Source of the DNA: CAYVBE01 sp964572825
GTDB lineage: Bacteria; Planctomycetota; Brocadiia; SM23-32
Length of the DNA stretch: 13,503 bases
Reading direction: 5' to 3'
Assembly: GCA_964572825.1 (NCBI GenBank)
Contig: CAZNGS010000094.1
Location: 1 to 13,503 of the forward strand
Position numbers and translations under genes: made by a program. This document shows positions 7,022 through 13,503 of the stretch, piece by piece. Position 1 is the stretch's first letter; each line of letters opens with the position of its first letter. Under the pieces are notes generated by a model, which was not told the DNA's origin, ran no database searches, and worked only from the letters and a program-made list of their open reading frames with translations.

Positions 7022-7714
7022 TCACCGGCTGGCTTCGAAGGCTTTCAGGGCGTCCAGCAGCGCCTTGACCGTTAAGCGCTTCTCCGAGGCAACGAAGTCA
7101 ATCTGGAGGACAAACTCCGCCGGCTGCGGCAGCTCGTCGGCGTAGACGTGGCCCGTAAGTTCTACCTCGACCGACCGGGCGCTGCCGGCGAAGAAAGGTC
7201 CCGAGGTCCAGGCGGATTCGCCGGCTTTGACGTCTTCCAGGTCCGCCTGCAGAAGCCACCCGTCGCGGGTCTCCTGCACCTTCACCGAGCCCGGTCTCAG
7301 GGAATGGCGAGGGTCGCGCATCCGCGTCCGAAGGGGGAACGGGGCCGGCTTGCTGGGCTGCTCCCAGGCGGGAGCTACCTGCACCCCGCCCGCGGCGGGC
7401 ACCACTGCCTCGACGCGCACCCCCGAGAGGTCGTCGGGACCCGCGCTCTCCAGCACAAAACCGAGCGGAGAATAGAATTCGGTGAACTCGTGGTAGTAGA
7501 AAAAGGCCCGCCGGTATGGGCCGTCCACCCGGGCCCAGGGATTGGCCCCCCGGCGCGTGCGGGTGTGCTGCCCCACCTGTGCGAGGTCGAATGCGGGTGC
7601 CAGCACGGTGGACCGCAACTCGACGGAGGTGCCGAGCGCCCGTCGCTGGCCCGGGTCGGCGAACTGCAGCGACAGGGCGGGCGGGCGTCCGTTATCAGGG
7701 GCGTTCCGCGTCAT
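7022..7714 (-). CDS. Unrecognised 230-residue protein
   Basis: Not confidently recognised. It has no signal peptide, membrane segment, Cys cluster or nucleotide-binding motif. The N-terminal third contains PYRRAFFYYHEFTEFYSPLGF, the middle is Pro-rich (roughly 110-135), and the last ~90 residues look beta-rich (VQETRDGWLLQADLEDVKAG, SVEVELTGHVYADELPQPAEF, VLQIDFVASEKR) with a short closing helix. The pattern W(S/T)xGxFFAGS...VYADxLPxP faintly recalls the C-terminal region of some AlbA-type DNA-binding/ATPase proteins, but this is from memory and unverified, and no AlbA domain precedes it. It starts 43 bp after hxlB and is followed by the DUF2520 gene in the same direction, so the three are probably co-transcribed. 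The ATG at 7714 has only a loose AGG upstream. Confidence 0.65.
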   Translation of the reverse strand: MTRNAPDNGRPPALSLQFADPGQRRALGTSVELRSTVLAPAFDLAQVGQHTRTRRGANPWARVDGPYRRAFFYYHEFTEFYSPLGFVLESAGPDDLSGVRVEAVVPAAGGVQVAPAWEQPSKPAPFPLRTRMRDPRHSLRPGSVKVQETRDGWLLQADLEDVKAGESAWTSGPFFAGSARSVEVELTGHVYADELPQPAEFVLQIDFVASEKRLTVKALLDALKAFEASR

Positions 7715-7757
7715 TTATGCGTACCTGCTTCCCGGCCCGAGCCGTGGAGAGTCTGCG

Positions 7758-8342
7758 TCACTCCAGGTTCGTGTGACGCCGGTCGAGGGTGTTCTTGGGT
7801 ATCTGCTCCCGCTCCAGGATGGAGTAAACCAGTGCGTCGAAGTAGAGCAGGAGCGCTTCTTCGAAAAGGGTATTGTTGTGCGGGCCCAGCACGTAGCGAT
7901 AGCGCTCCTTGACGTCGCGGCCGGTGACGGGCACCACCACGACGTGGTCGGCGGGTTCGGTCAGGGGCGTGGCCTCGTTGGCCGTGACCGCGACCACGGC
8001 CGCGCCGGCGTCGTGGGAGATACGGGCGAGCTGGACCGTGGTCATGGTGGTGCCGGAGCAGGAGACGGCCACCATGAGGTCTCCCCCCTGAATGCGGGGG
8101 CAGGTCGCCTCGCCCGGCACGTGGACCCTGAACCCCATCTGCATCAGGCGCATGGCGAAGCAGTCCGCGATGAGGCCGGAGCGGCCCTTGCCCGTGACGA
8201 ACATGCGATCGGCTTCCAGCAGCATCTGCACCAGCCGCTCGGCGGCGGCTTCCTGCATCTGCTCGGCGAGTAGCCGTATGCCTTCCAGGCGCGCGTCCAG
8301 GATACCGAGAAGCTCACTCGCGTTTTTCTTCGCTTTGCTCAT
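7758..8342 (-). CDS. hxlB: 6-phospho-3-hexuloisomerase (SIS domain)
   Basis: SIS-fold isomerase converting D-arabino-3-hexulose 6-phosphate to fructose 6-phosphate, the second ribulose-monophosphate step. The 194 residues are near the family's ~180-200. Marks: FVTGKGRSGLIADCFAMRL (48-66), GDLMVAVSCSGTT (87-99, where most family members read SGSGET), an AVVAVTANEATPLTEPAD strand-loop, and HNNTLFEEALLLYFDALV (155-172) with the Glu pair near the expected catalytic position. Its first 29 bp overlap the end of the synthase fusion gene in another frame, so translation is probably coupled; no strong separate ribosome site is seen. Function is supported by both family and neighbour. Confidence 0.9.
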   Translation of the reverse strand: MSKAKKNASELLGILDARLEGIRLLAEQMQEAAAERLVQMLLEADRMFVTGKGRSGLIADCFAMRLMQMGFRVHVPGEATCPRIQGGDLMVAVSCSGTTMTTVQLARISHDAGAAVVAVTANEATPLTEPADHVVVVPVTGRDVKERYRYVLGPHNNTLFEEALLLYFDALVYSILEREQIPKNTLDRRHTNLE

Positions 8343-9648
8343 TTCTCTGTCTTCGCTGGTGCTCCCAGCGCATCAATTCGGAAACTTTGCCCAGTGTGCT
8401 GCCCGAGTCGATCTCGGCCATCTCGCGCTCCTCCCGCTCCACCACGTGCTGGGCGCGGTTGGCGACTTCCACGATTCTCTCCCGGGGGATGATCACCACT
8501 CCGTCGTCGTCGCCCACCGCCCAGTCACCCGTGCGGACCTGCTGCCCCCCGATCTTGATCGGCACGCCGATCATGCCCTGCCCTTTGGGCTCGCCGGCGA
8601 CGGGGGTCACCAGGCGCGCGAAGGCGGGGAACTGCATCTGCCGGATGTTCATGGTGTCCCGGATGGCGCCGTCGATGACCACGCCGGCCAGCTCGCGCTG
8701 AAGACAGCTCATGGTGGCCTTTTCCCCCCAGACGGCCGGGGGTTCGCCGCCCGCGTCGATCACCAGCACCTGGCCGGGTTCGGCGGCGTCGATCGCCTCC
8801 ACGGGCTTGGCCCAGTCGCCGGGATAGGTCCAGACGGTCAGCACCGGTCCCGCCATTTTGACGCCCCGCACGACGGCGCTCAGGCCCTCCACGGCCCCGG
8901 CGTTGTGGAGGGCTTCGGTGACGTCCGCAGCGCTGGTCTTTTCCAGCACCCGCGCGATGCTCGACGCGTCGCCGCGTTTGAACATCTCCGTCTCGACGGG
9001 TTGGCCGGTACGCATGGCTTTCTTGACGTCGGCGGCGGCCCGTTCGGCGTCGGGGGACTTGGTGATGGCTCCCCCCACGATGATGATGGACGCTCCGGCC
9101 TCGACGGCGTCGGCGGCCGTCTCGGAGTTGATACCGCCCGCCACGGCCACGGGGATGTCCACCGCCGACGCGACGGCGCGCAGGTCGTGGAAGGGCAGTT
9201 CGCCGCGCATCTGCAGGTCAATGGGCGTGTGGACGCAGACGTGCGCCGCGCCCATCTGTTGCATTTCCCCGGCGCGCTGGACCATGCGCTCGGCCGAGCC
9301 CACGCCCAGGAGATCGACGGTCACCGTGGCGTCGTAGCGCCGGGCGGCCTCGATGCACTCGGCGATGGTCGAGTCGGAGGCGGCGCCCAGCACGTGGACG
9401 ACGTCGGCGCCGGCTCTGGCGGCGGACTCCGTCTCGACCCGGCCGGCGTCCATCACCTTCATATCCGCCACAATGGTGGCGGAGGGGAACTCCCGGCGCA
9501 GCGCTCGCACCGCCTCCAGGCCTTCGCTCTTGATGAGCGGGGTGCCGGCCTCCAGCCAGTCCGCCCCTCCTCGCACCGCCTCACGGGCGACTTTCAGCGC
9601 CCGCTGCAGGTTGACGTGATCGAGGGCGAGCTGCAGCACGCAATCCAT
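8314..9648 (-). CDS. hxlA: 3-hexulose-6-phosphate synthase fused to RraA-like domain
   Basis: 444-residue two-domain protein. Residues 1-212 are 3-hexulose-6-phosphate synthase (OMP decarboxylase superfamily), which condenses formaldehyde with ribulose 5-phosphate or runs in reverse. The motif DMKVMD gives Asp62, Lys64 and Asp67 of the DxKxxD active site, and phosphate-binding AVAGGINSETA (169-179) and IIIVGGAIT (188-196) follow. Residues about 225-430 are RraA-like: GVVIDGAIRDT (322-332, with the Arg330-Asp331 pair) and GDWAVGDDDGVVIIP (374-388). RraA relatives include RNase E regulators and metal-dependent 4-hydroxy-4-methyl-2-oxoglutarate aldolases/oxaloacetate decarboxylases, so the second activity is not fixed by sequence. 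Similar fusions are annotated in methanogenic archaea. The charged tail (roughly 395-444) overlaps the hexuloisomerase start. A good promoter lies upstream (9686-9714). Confidence 0.9.
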   Translation of the reverse strand: MDCVLQLALDHVNLQRALKVAREAVRGGADWLEAGTPLIKSEGLEAVRALRREFPSATIVADMKVMDAGRVETESAARAGADVVHVLGAASDSTIAECIEAARRYDATVTVDLLGVGSAERMVQRAGEMQQMGAAHVCVHTPIDLQMRGELPFHDLRAVASAVDIPVAVAGGINSETAADAVEAGASIIIVGGAITKSPDAERAAADVKKAMRTGQPVETEMFKRGDASSIARVLEKTSAADVTEALHNAGAVEGLSAVVRGVKMAGPVLTVWTYPGDWAKPVEAIDAAEPGQVLVIDAGGEPPAVWGEKATMSCLQRELAGVVIDGAIRDTMNIRQMQFPAFARLVTPVAGEPKGQGMIGVPIKIGGQQVRTGDWAVGDDDGVVIIPRERIVEVANRAQHVVEREEREMAEIDSGSTLGKVSELMRWEHQRRQRNEQSEEKRE

Positions 9649-9667
9649 GGTCTCTCATCCCCCCGGG

Positions 9668-9681
9668 GTGAGGTAGCTCAC
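9668..9681. promoter_or_regulatory. Small palindrome at the hxlA transcription start
   Basis: GTGAG (9668-9672), spacer GTAG, CTCAC (9677-9681): a perfect 5-bp inverted repeat just downstream of the -10 element and about 20 bp before the hxlA ATG. Its position suits an operator or a short leader hairpin, but a repeat this short can arise by chance. Confidence 0.3.
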
Positions 9682-9685
9682 GTCG

Positions 9686-9714
9686 AGTATAGCCCTCGGC
9701 GGCGCTGACCGCAA
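9686..9714 (-). promoter_or_regulatory. Sigma-70-like promoter for hxlA-hxlB
   Basis: Minus strand TTGCGG (9709-9714), exactly 17 bp, TATACT (9686-9691; five of six match TATAAT). It lies in the 87-bp gap after glnA, and would give a leader of about 30 nt. It suggests the RuMP genes can be transcribed apart from glnA. Confidence 0.55.
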
Positions 9715-9735
9715 CTTGAGCCGAAGGCGTGGGCC

Positions 9736-11148
9736 TCAGACGTCGTAATACAATGCGAATTCGTGGGGATGGGGGCGCAGGTTGACCGGCTCCACCTCAT
9801 TGGTGCGCTTCCACTGAATCCACGTGTGCACCACGTCCTGCGTGAACACGTTGCCGTGCAGCAGGAATTCGTGGTCGGCCTCCAGCTCGTCGAGCGCCTC
9901 CGCGAGGGACCCGGGAGTGCGCGGAATCTGGGCCAGCTCCTGGGGCGGCAGCTCGTAGATATTCTTGTCCAGGGGCTCGCCGGGGTCGATGCGGTTCTTG
10001 ATGCCGTCCAGCGCTGCCATCAGGATGGCCGAGCAGGCCAGGTAGGGGTTGCTGCTGGGATCGGGGCAGCGGAACTCCAGTCTCTTGGCGGCCCGTGCCG
10101 GGGAGATCATGGGAATGCGCACGGCCACGCTGCGATTGCGGCAGCTATAGGCCAGGTTGACCGGCGCCTCATAGCCCGGCACCAGCCGCCGGTAGGAGTT
10201 GGTGGTGGGACTGGTGATGGCGACCAGGGCCCGGGCGTGCTTCAGGATGCCGCCCACGGCGTGGAGCGCCTCCTCGCTCAGGCCCGCGTAGCCATCGCCC
10301 GCGAAGAGCGGCTCTTCCTCCTTCCACAGCGAGAAGTGCACGTGCATCCCGGTGCCGTTGTCGCCGAAAAGTGGCTTGGGCATGAAGGTGGCCGTCTTGC
10401 CCCGGCGCCGCGCCACGTTCTTGACGATGTACTTGTAGAGGAGCAGGTTGTCCGCCGTCCGCAGCAGGCGGTCGTATTGCAGATCGATCTCCGCCTGGCC
10501 CCCCGTGGCCACCTCGTGGTGGTGGCACTCCACCTGCAGGCCGCATTCCTCCATGGTGAGCATCATGCGGTTGCGCAGCTCCTGCATGGAATCCACGGGC
10601 GGCACGGGGAAGTAGCCGCCCTTCAGCGGCACCTTGTGGCCCAGGTTGGGGTTCTCCTGGCGACCGGTGTTCCAGCTACCCTCCGCCGAATCCACCACGT
10701 AGTGGGCGGAGTTGGTCGTGGTGTCGTAGCGGACCTCGTCGAAGATAAAGAACTCGGCCTCCGGTCCGAAATAGGCCACGTCCCCGATGCCGGAGGTCTT
10801 GAGGTAATGCTCCGCCTTGACGGCTATGTAACGCGGATCGCGATCGTAATTCTCTTTCGTGATGGGGTTGGCGACGTTGCAGATAAGAATGAGCGTGGGG
10901 GCTTCCGCGAAGGGGTCCATGACGGCCGTTTCGGGGTCGGGACGGACCAGCATGTCGCTCTCCTCGATGGCCTGCCACCCCCGCACGCTGGAGGCGTCGA
11001 TGCCGAAGCCTTCCTCGAAGCTCTTCGCGGTGAGCCGGGAGGCCGGGACGCTGAAGTGGTACCACTGCCCGGGAAGGTCCATGAAGCGCAGGTCAACGAC
11101 CCGCACCTTCGCATCCTCGATGGTCTTCAGCACGTCTTCGGCGGTCAT
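9736..11148 (-). CDS. glnA: Type I glutamine synthetase
   Basis: Glutamine synthetase (ATP-dependent glutamate + ammonia to glutamine), 470 residues, typical of the dodecameric type I enzyme. Family blocks: GPEAEFFIFD (128-137, metal-binding Glu), HHHEVATGGQAEI (209-221), GTGMHVHFS (265-273, catalytic His), NSYRRLVPGYEAPV (317-330) and KRLEFRCPDPSSNPYL (355-370). DKNIYELPPQE places Tyr398 where E. coli has the adenylylated Tyr397, so control by GlnE-type adenylylation is plausible. The frame is open up to 11244, but the start at 11148 is clear: GGAGGAG lies 9 nt upstream, the N-terminus MTAEDVLKTIED fits the family, and the promoter overlaps the longer frame. It lies between the aldolase fusion and hxlA with 87-100 bp gaps on each side. 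Confidence 0.97.
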   Translation of the reverse strand: MTAEDVLKTIEDAKVRVVDLRFMDLPGQWYHFSVPASRLTAKSFEEGFGIDASSVRGWQAIEESDMLVRPDPETAVMDPFAEAPTLILICNVANPITKENYDRDPRYIAVKAEHYLKTSGIGDVAYFGPEAEFFIFDEVRYDTTTNSAHYVVDSAEGSWNTGRQENPNLGHKVPLKGGYFPVPPVDSMQELRNRMMLTMEECGLQVECHHHEVATGGQAEIDLQYDRLLRTADNLLLYKYIVKNVARRRGKTATFMPKPLFGDNGTGMHVHFSLWKEEEPLFAGDGYAGLSEEALHAVGGILKHARALVAITSPTTNSYRRLVPGYEAPVNLAYSCRNRSVAVRIPMISPARAAKRLEFRCPDPSSNPYLACSAILMAALDGIKNRIDPGEPLDKNIYELPPQELAQIPRTPGSLAEALDELEADHEFLLHGNVFTQDVVHTWIQWKRTNEVEPVNLRPHPHEFALYYDV

Positions 11149-11157
11149 GGGGCGAGT

Positions 11158-11164
11158 CTCCTCC
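11158..11164 (-). promoter_or_regulatory. glnA: Ribosome binding site fixing the glnA start
   Basis: Minus-strand GGAGGAG, 9 nt before the ATG at 11148. It decides against the upstream TTG at 11244, which is part of the -35 element. Confidence 0.75.
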
Positions 11165-11214
11165 CCGGGAAGGTATGCGTTCACTGCAGGGGACGGCACA
11201 CAACCCACGCCGGG

Positions 11215-11244
11215 TTTATACCGTGCACCGGAATCCGATGTCAA
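11215..11244 (-). promoter_or_regulatory. glnA: Near-consensus sigma-70 promoter for glnA
   Basis: Minus strand TTGACA (11239-11244, perfect -35), 18-bp spacer, TATAAA (11215-11220; five of six match TATAAT). The start point would be near 11208, giving a leader of about 60 nt. No sigma-54 -24/-12 pair (GG-N10-GC with TGGC/TTGC context) is convincing here, so expression is probably housekeeping-type with control at other levels. Confidence 0.75.
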
Positions 11245-11247
11245 TGC

Positions 11248-13101
11248 TCAGGCTCGGGGGCCGTTCACCACCAGCGTCTGACCGCTGATCCCCGCCGCGT
11301 TCTCTCCGGCCAGAAAGGCCGCCGCCCCGGCGACGTTGCCGGCGTCCCCGCCGATGCAGACGCTGTTGACCCGGACCCCGTGCTTGGCCAGCTCCAGGGC
11401 CCAGCTACGGGCGAGGTGTATGGCCGCGCCATCGATGGCATTCTCGAGTGTGTGGGCCTGGACCGGACGCGGGCCGGCGGTGGAGCAGACGTTGACGATC
11501 GAGCCGCCCATCTGCTGCCGGGCCAGGCAGCGGGCCGCCTCGCGGACCAGCAGGAACCAGCCCGTCAGGCCGCCATCCAGCTCCTTGCGCCACACCTCCA
11601 GGGACAGATCCAGCAGGGCTTCCGAACGCGGCTCCGGCGCACAATTAATGAAGACGTCGAGGCCGCCCGGTTCGCGCAGGAGGCGGTCGAACAGACCGGC
11701 CACCGATTCCTCGCTGGCGGGGTCCACCTCCATCGGCCATCCCTTGCCCGGCAGGTCTTCCATCTTGCGGGCGGTTCCCTCGGCGTCGCCCGCGTTGACG
11801 TCTGCCAGCACGACGTTGGCCCCCCTGCGGGCCAGGGCCAGGGCGATGCTCCGGCACGCGTGCCCGGCGCCCGCCACCAGCGCCACTTTCCCGGCCAGCA
11901 CATCCTGCCCCTGGGCCATAGCGATGGCCCGGCTGCGGAAACTCTCCACCTCCCAGTTGTGCAGCCAGTCCAGGGCCTCCTGGGTCAGGCCGCGGGCGCC
12001 GCCGAAGTGGGCGGCGATCGATATGCTCTCCAGCGCCGCCCGCATCATGGCGGACGTGGCATCGAGCTGTTTCGGGTCCGGTGCCGCGGAGAGCAGCCCC
12101 AGCCCGTCCACCAGCAGGCACCGCGCGGTTCGGTCACCCGCTTCGACGGCCGAAAGCGCCCCCCGCACCTGCTCTTTCACGGGCGTTTTCGGATCCAGCT
12201 CCAGCCACACGGGGCCGTCTTTGCAGTAGATGGCCTGGTCCGGCGAGAGGGGATTGACGCCCGCCAGCTCCTCTGCGTGCGGCAACCGCAAAAAGTCCTG
12301 CACGGTATCGCCGTTGTCGAATGTCAGCAGCGCCGCCTTGCCGAACACCTTCGAATAGAACTTCCGGGCCGCCGCCGCGATGTCGGCGATCAGGGCGCGT
12401 TCCGTCGCGGGGTCCGGCGCAGTGAACTCCGGCACACCGGCGGCCTCCCTGGCCTCCTCGGCGGCCTGCTCTATGGTCTGGAATATGCGGCGCGTCAACT
12501 CCAGGGCGCGGTCGGCATCTTCGGTGGTGACAAAGAGCCCGTGGTTCTCCAGGAAGACCACCTCGGGCAGGCGTCCGTGCTCGTGCTGGTAGGCCGCCAG
12601 CGCCTCCTTCATGCGCGCGGCCAGCATGTAGCCGGCCCCGCAGAACTCGATGTAGAGGTAGGGCGGTTCCATGTCGCCGAACAGGTCCGCCAGGGCTTCC
12701 TCCCCGTTCACGGCGCAGAGCAGGCCGTTCACCACGGAGGGGTGCGTGTGAACGACGCATCGGCCGAGCATGGCGTGGAGGCTGGTCTCGACCGAAGGCC
12801 GGCCGGGCAGTTCGTCCAGGCATGCGGCCTTCAGGCGGGACAGCACGACGGCCTCGCGCTCCACTGAGTCCATGCCCGCCAGGGCCTGGTCGTCCACTAT
12901 GTCCGCGCAGGCCTGCACGTCCACCAGTCGGTATCCCCGTCCCTCGCCCATGTCGCCCAGCCGCGTGCCGCTGGCCTTGACGTACATTCTGGCGCCGCCG
13001 TCGGTCTTGACGCTGGTGTTGCCGCCGCCTCCCTGCACGAACCTGGGGTCTTCGCCGACGCTCCTGGATATCTTGATCATGTCCCGCAGGTCGGGCTCCA
13101 T
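11248..13101 (-). CDS. Class II aldolase / short-chain dehydrogenase fusion, degenerate SDR half
   Basis: 617-residue fusion resembling the bifunctional rhamnulose-1-phosphate aldolase/alcohol dehydrogenase group, which usually has about 670-700 residues. The class II aldolase part (about 1-390) shows QGGGGNTSVK (23-32), KASGTRL, VVHTHPSVV with zinc ligands in HTHP (118-121), FCGAGYM and FLENHGLFV with His187. The SDR part (from about 403) retains LAGKVALVAGAGHACRS and GSIVNVCSTAG, but the nucleotide loop lacks the last Gly of GxxxGxG, and the YxxxK site reads ENAID (553-557), so catalytic Tyr and Lys are absent. C-terminal GISGQTLVVNG is retained. The dehydrogenase half may be structural or may bind cofactor without catalysis. 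The start at 13101 is set by AGGAG 7 nt upstream and by the family N-terminus; a longer open frame to 13215 runs into the transposase remnant. The sugar substrate is not determined. Confidence 0.85.
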   Translation of the reverse strand: MEPDLRDMIKISRSVGEDPRFVQGGGGNTSVKTDGGARMYVKASGTRLGDMGEGRGYRLVDVQACADIVDDQALAGMDSVEREAVVLSRLKAACLDELPGRPSVETSLHAMLGRCVVHTHPSVVNGLLCAVNGEEALADLFGDMEPPYLYIEFCGAGYMLAARMKEALAAYQHEHGRLPEVVFLENHGLFVTTEDADRALELTRRIFQTIEQAAEEAREAAGVPEFTAPDPATERALIADIAAAARKFYSKVFGKAALLTFDNGDTVQDFLRLPHAEELAGVNPLSPDQAIYCKDGPVWLELDPKTPVKEQVRGALSAVEAGDRTARCLLVDGLGLLSAAPDPKQLDATSAMMRAALESISIAAHFGGARGLTQEALDWLHNWEVESFRSRAIAMAQGQDVLAGKVALVAGAGHACRSIALALARRGANVVLADVNAGDAEGTARKMEDLPGKGWPMEVDPASEESVAGLFDRLLREPGGLDVFINCAPEPRSEALLDLSLEVWRKELDGGLTGWFLLVREAARCLARQQMGGSIVNVCSTAGPRPVQAHTLENAIDGAAIHLARSWALELAKHGVRVNSVCIGGDAGNVAGAAAFLAGENAAGISGQTLVVNGPRA

Positions 13102-13108
13102 CCGTCTT

Positions 13109-13113
13109 CTCCT
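13109..13113 (-). promoter_or_regulatory. Ribosome binding site of the aldolase fusion
   Basis: Minus-strand AGGAG, 7 nt before the ATG at 13101. It supports this start over the longer frame. No convincing promoter was found in the 50 bp between it and the transposase remnant. Confidence 0.65.
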
Positions 13114-13151
13114 ATGGTGTTGGTAACCCGCACAATCCCCGAGGCAAGAGC

Positions 13152-13502
13152 TTATCGGAAAGCGTCCGTCGCGGCAACCGGAACGGGTTCTCCGGGCCGA
13201 ATGCCGACTTGACAAAGCGGACGTTTGGCCCCAGAGAGTTTGAAGACCGCCCCGAACATATTGGCGGTCTTCTCGTAGCTTACCCCGAAGCGGTGCTTCA
13301 TGTGGGCCGCGATGGACTTCGCGTTCGGGCCAACGCTAACCCCGGCGGCCCCGGTGGCATCCGAGCACTGCTCGGGGTGGCGCGAACGGAACCGCTTCTT
13401 GCAGCGGGGGCAATAGCCGCTTTCTGTGACGAACCGCCTGTGGACGGGCCGCACGGGAGGGATATCGCTCTGGATATGCTCGTGCTGCTTTCTGCGCTGC
13501 AG
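13152..13502 (-). pseudogene. IS66-family transposase remnant, runs off the right edge
   Basis: The minus-strand frame enters from the window edge and reads QHEHIQSDIPPVRPVHRRF, then a zinc-finger-like CPRCKKRFRSRHPEQCSDATGAAGV, then GPNAKSIAAHMKHRFGVSYEKTANMFGAVF. This order (DxPPV, CxxC, RHPEQ, GAAG, helical AHMKHRFGVSYEK) matches the middle of IS66-type TnpC transposases. After FKLSG (about 13220) the likeness to the family ends and the frame stops at 13152, so the catalytic DDE part is missing; no matching continuation is seen in the other frames. It is a decayed 3'-truncated copy. The 5' part lies outside the window. No terminal inverted repeat was identified at the broken end. Confidence 0.65.
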
Positions 13503-13503
13503 G

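Noticed and set aside
8092..9708. A 538-codon plus-strand open frame
   Set aside because: It is the shadow of the HPS-RraA fusion; no ribosome site or protein family is evident.
11149..11247. Sigma-54 promoter or riboswitch ahead of glnA
   Set aside because: No convincing -24/-12 elements or glutamine-riboswitch-like structure were seen; the sigma-70 match explains the region better.
9763..12867. A 1034-codon open frame on the plus strand
   Set aside because: It is antisense to glnA and the aldolase fusion, with no domain likeness, and arises from scarcity of stop codons in GC-rich DNA.
13102..13151. Promoter for the aldolase fusion (TTGCCT-N16-TACCAA)
   Set aside because: The -10 matches only three of six bases and would place the start point at the ribosome site.

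Overview
GC-rich, densely coded bacterial DNA with ten protein genes, one tRNA gene and a transposase remnant at the right edge; most genes are on the minus strand. The gene content looks like a free-living bacterium from a deep lineage, possibly Planctomycetota or a relative. It includes a FeeM-type acyltransferase, an aldolase/short-chain-dehydrogenase fusion, a hexulose-phosphate synthase fused to an RraA-like domain, and a stand-alone HypE-like protein. The taxonomic guess is an impression from gene content only. Nothing here looks like a phage, plasmid, CRISPR or toxin system, apart from the IS66-type fragment at the edge.

Left part (1-5261). A plus-strand gene for an N-acyl amino acid synthase-like (FeeM-core) acyltransferase converges on a minus-strand block. 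Read in its own direction, that block is mnmG (tRNA wobble-uridine modification), then 3 bp later a HypE/AIR-synthase-like ATPase, then a coiled-coil/TPR lipoprotein with its own promoter-like sequence. mnmG has an extended -10 type promoter in the divergent spacer.

Middle (5262-6093). A CPBP-type membrane protein gene on the plus strand diverges from mnmG. It is followed by a complete tRNA-His gene with encoded G-1 and CCA, and then a clear intrinsic terminator.

Right part (6092-13503). All minus strand, in transcription order: the IS66-family transposase remnant; a class II aldolase/SDR fusion whose SDR half has lost its catalytic Tyr and Lys; glnA with a near-consensus sigma-70 promoter and the conserved adenylylation tyrosine; a 3-hexulose-6-phosphate synthase/RraA-like fusion; 6-phospho-3-hexuloisomerase, whose start overlaps the end of the fusion gene; an unrecognised 230-residue protein; and a Rossmann/DUF2520 protein. 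The fusion and the isomerase together encode the two ribulose-monophosphate (RuMP) steps, which fix or detoxify formaldehyde or, run backwards, make ribulose 5-phosphate. They have their own promoter, so coupling to glnA or the aldolase is by neighbourhood only.

The observations most worth a second look are the HPS-RraA fusion overlapping its isomerase gene, the degenerate dehydrogenase domain, the CPBP protein with Gln replacing its EExxxR motif, and the HypE-like protein coupled to mnmG but lacking the C-terminal Cys of true HypE.
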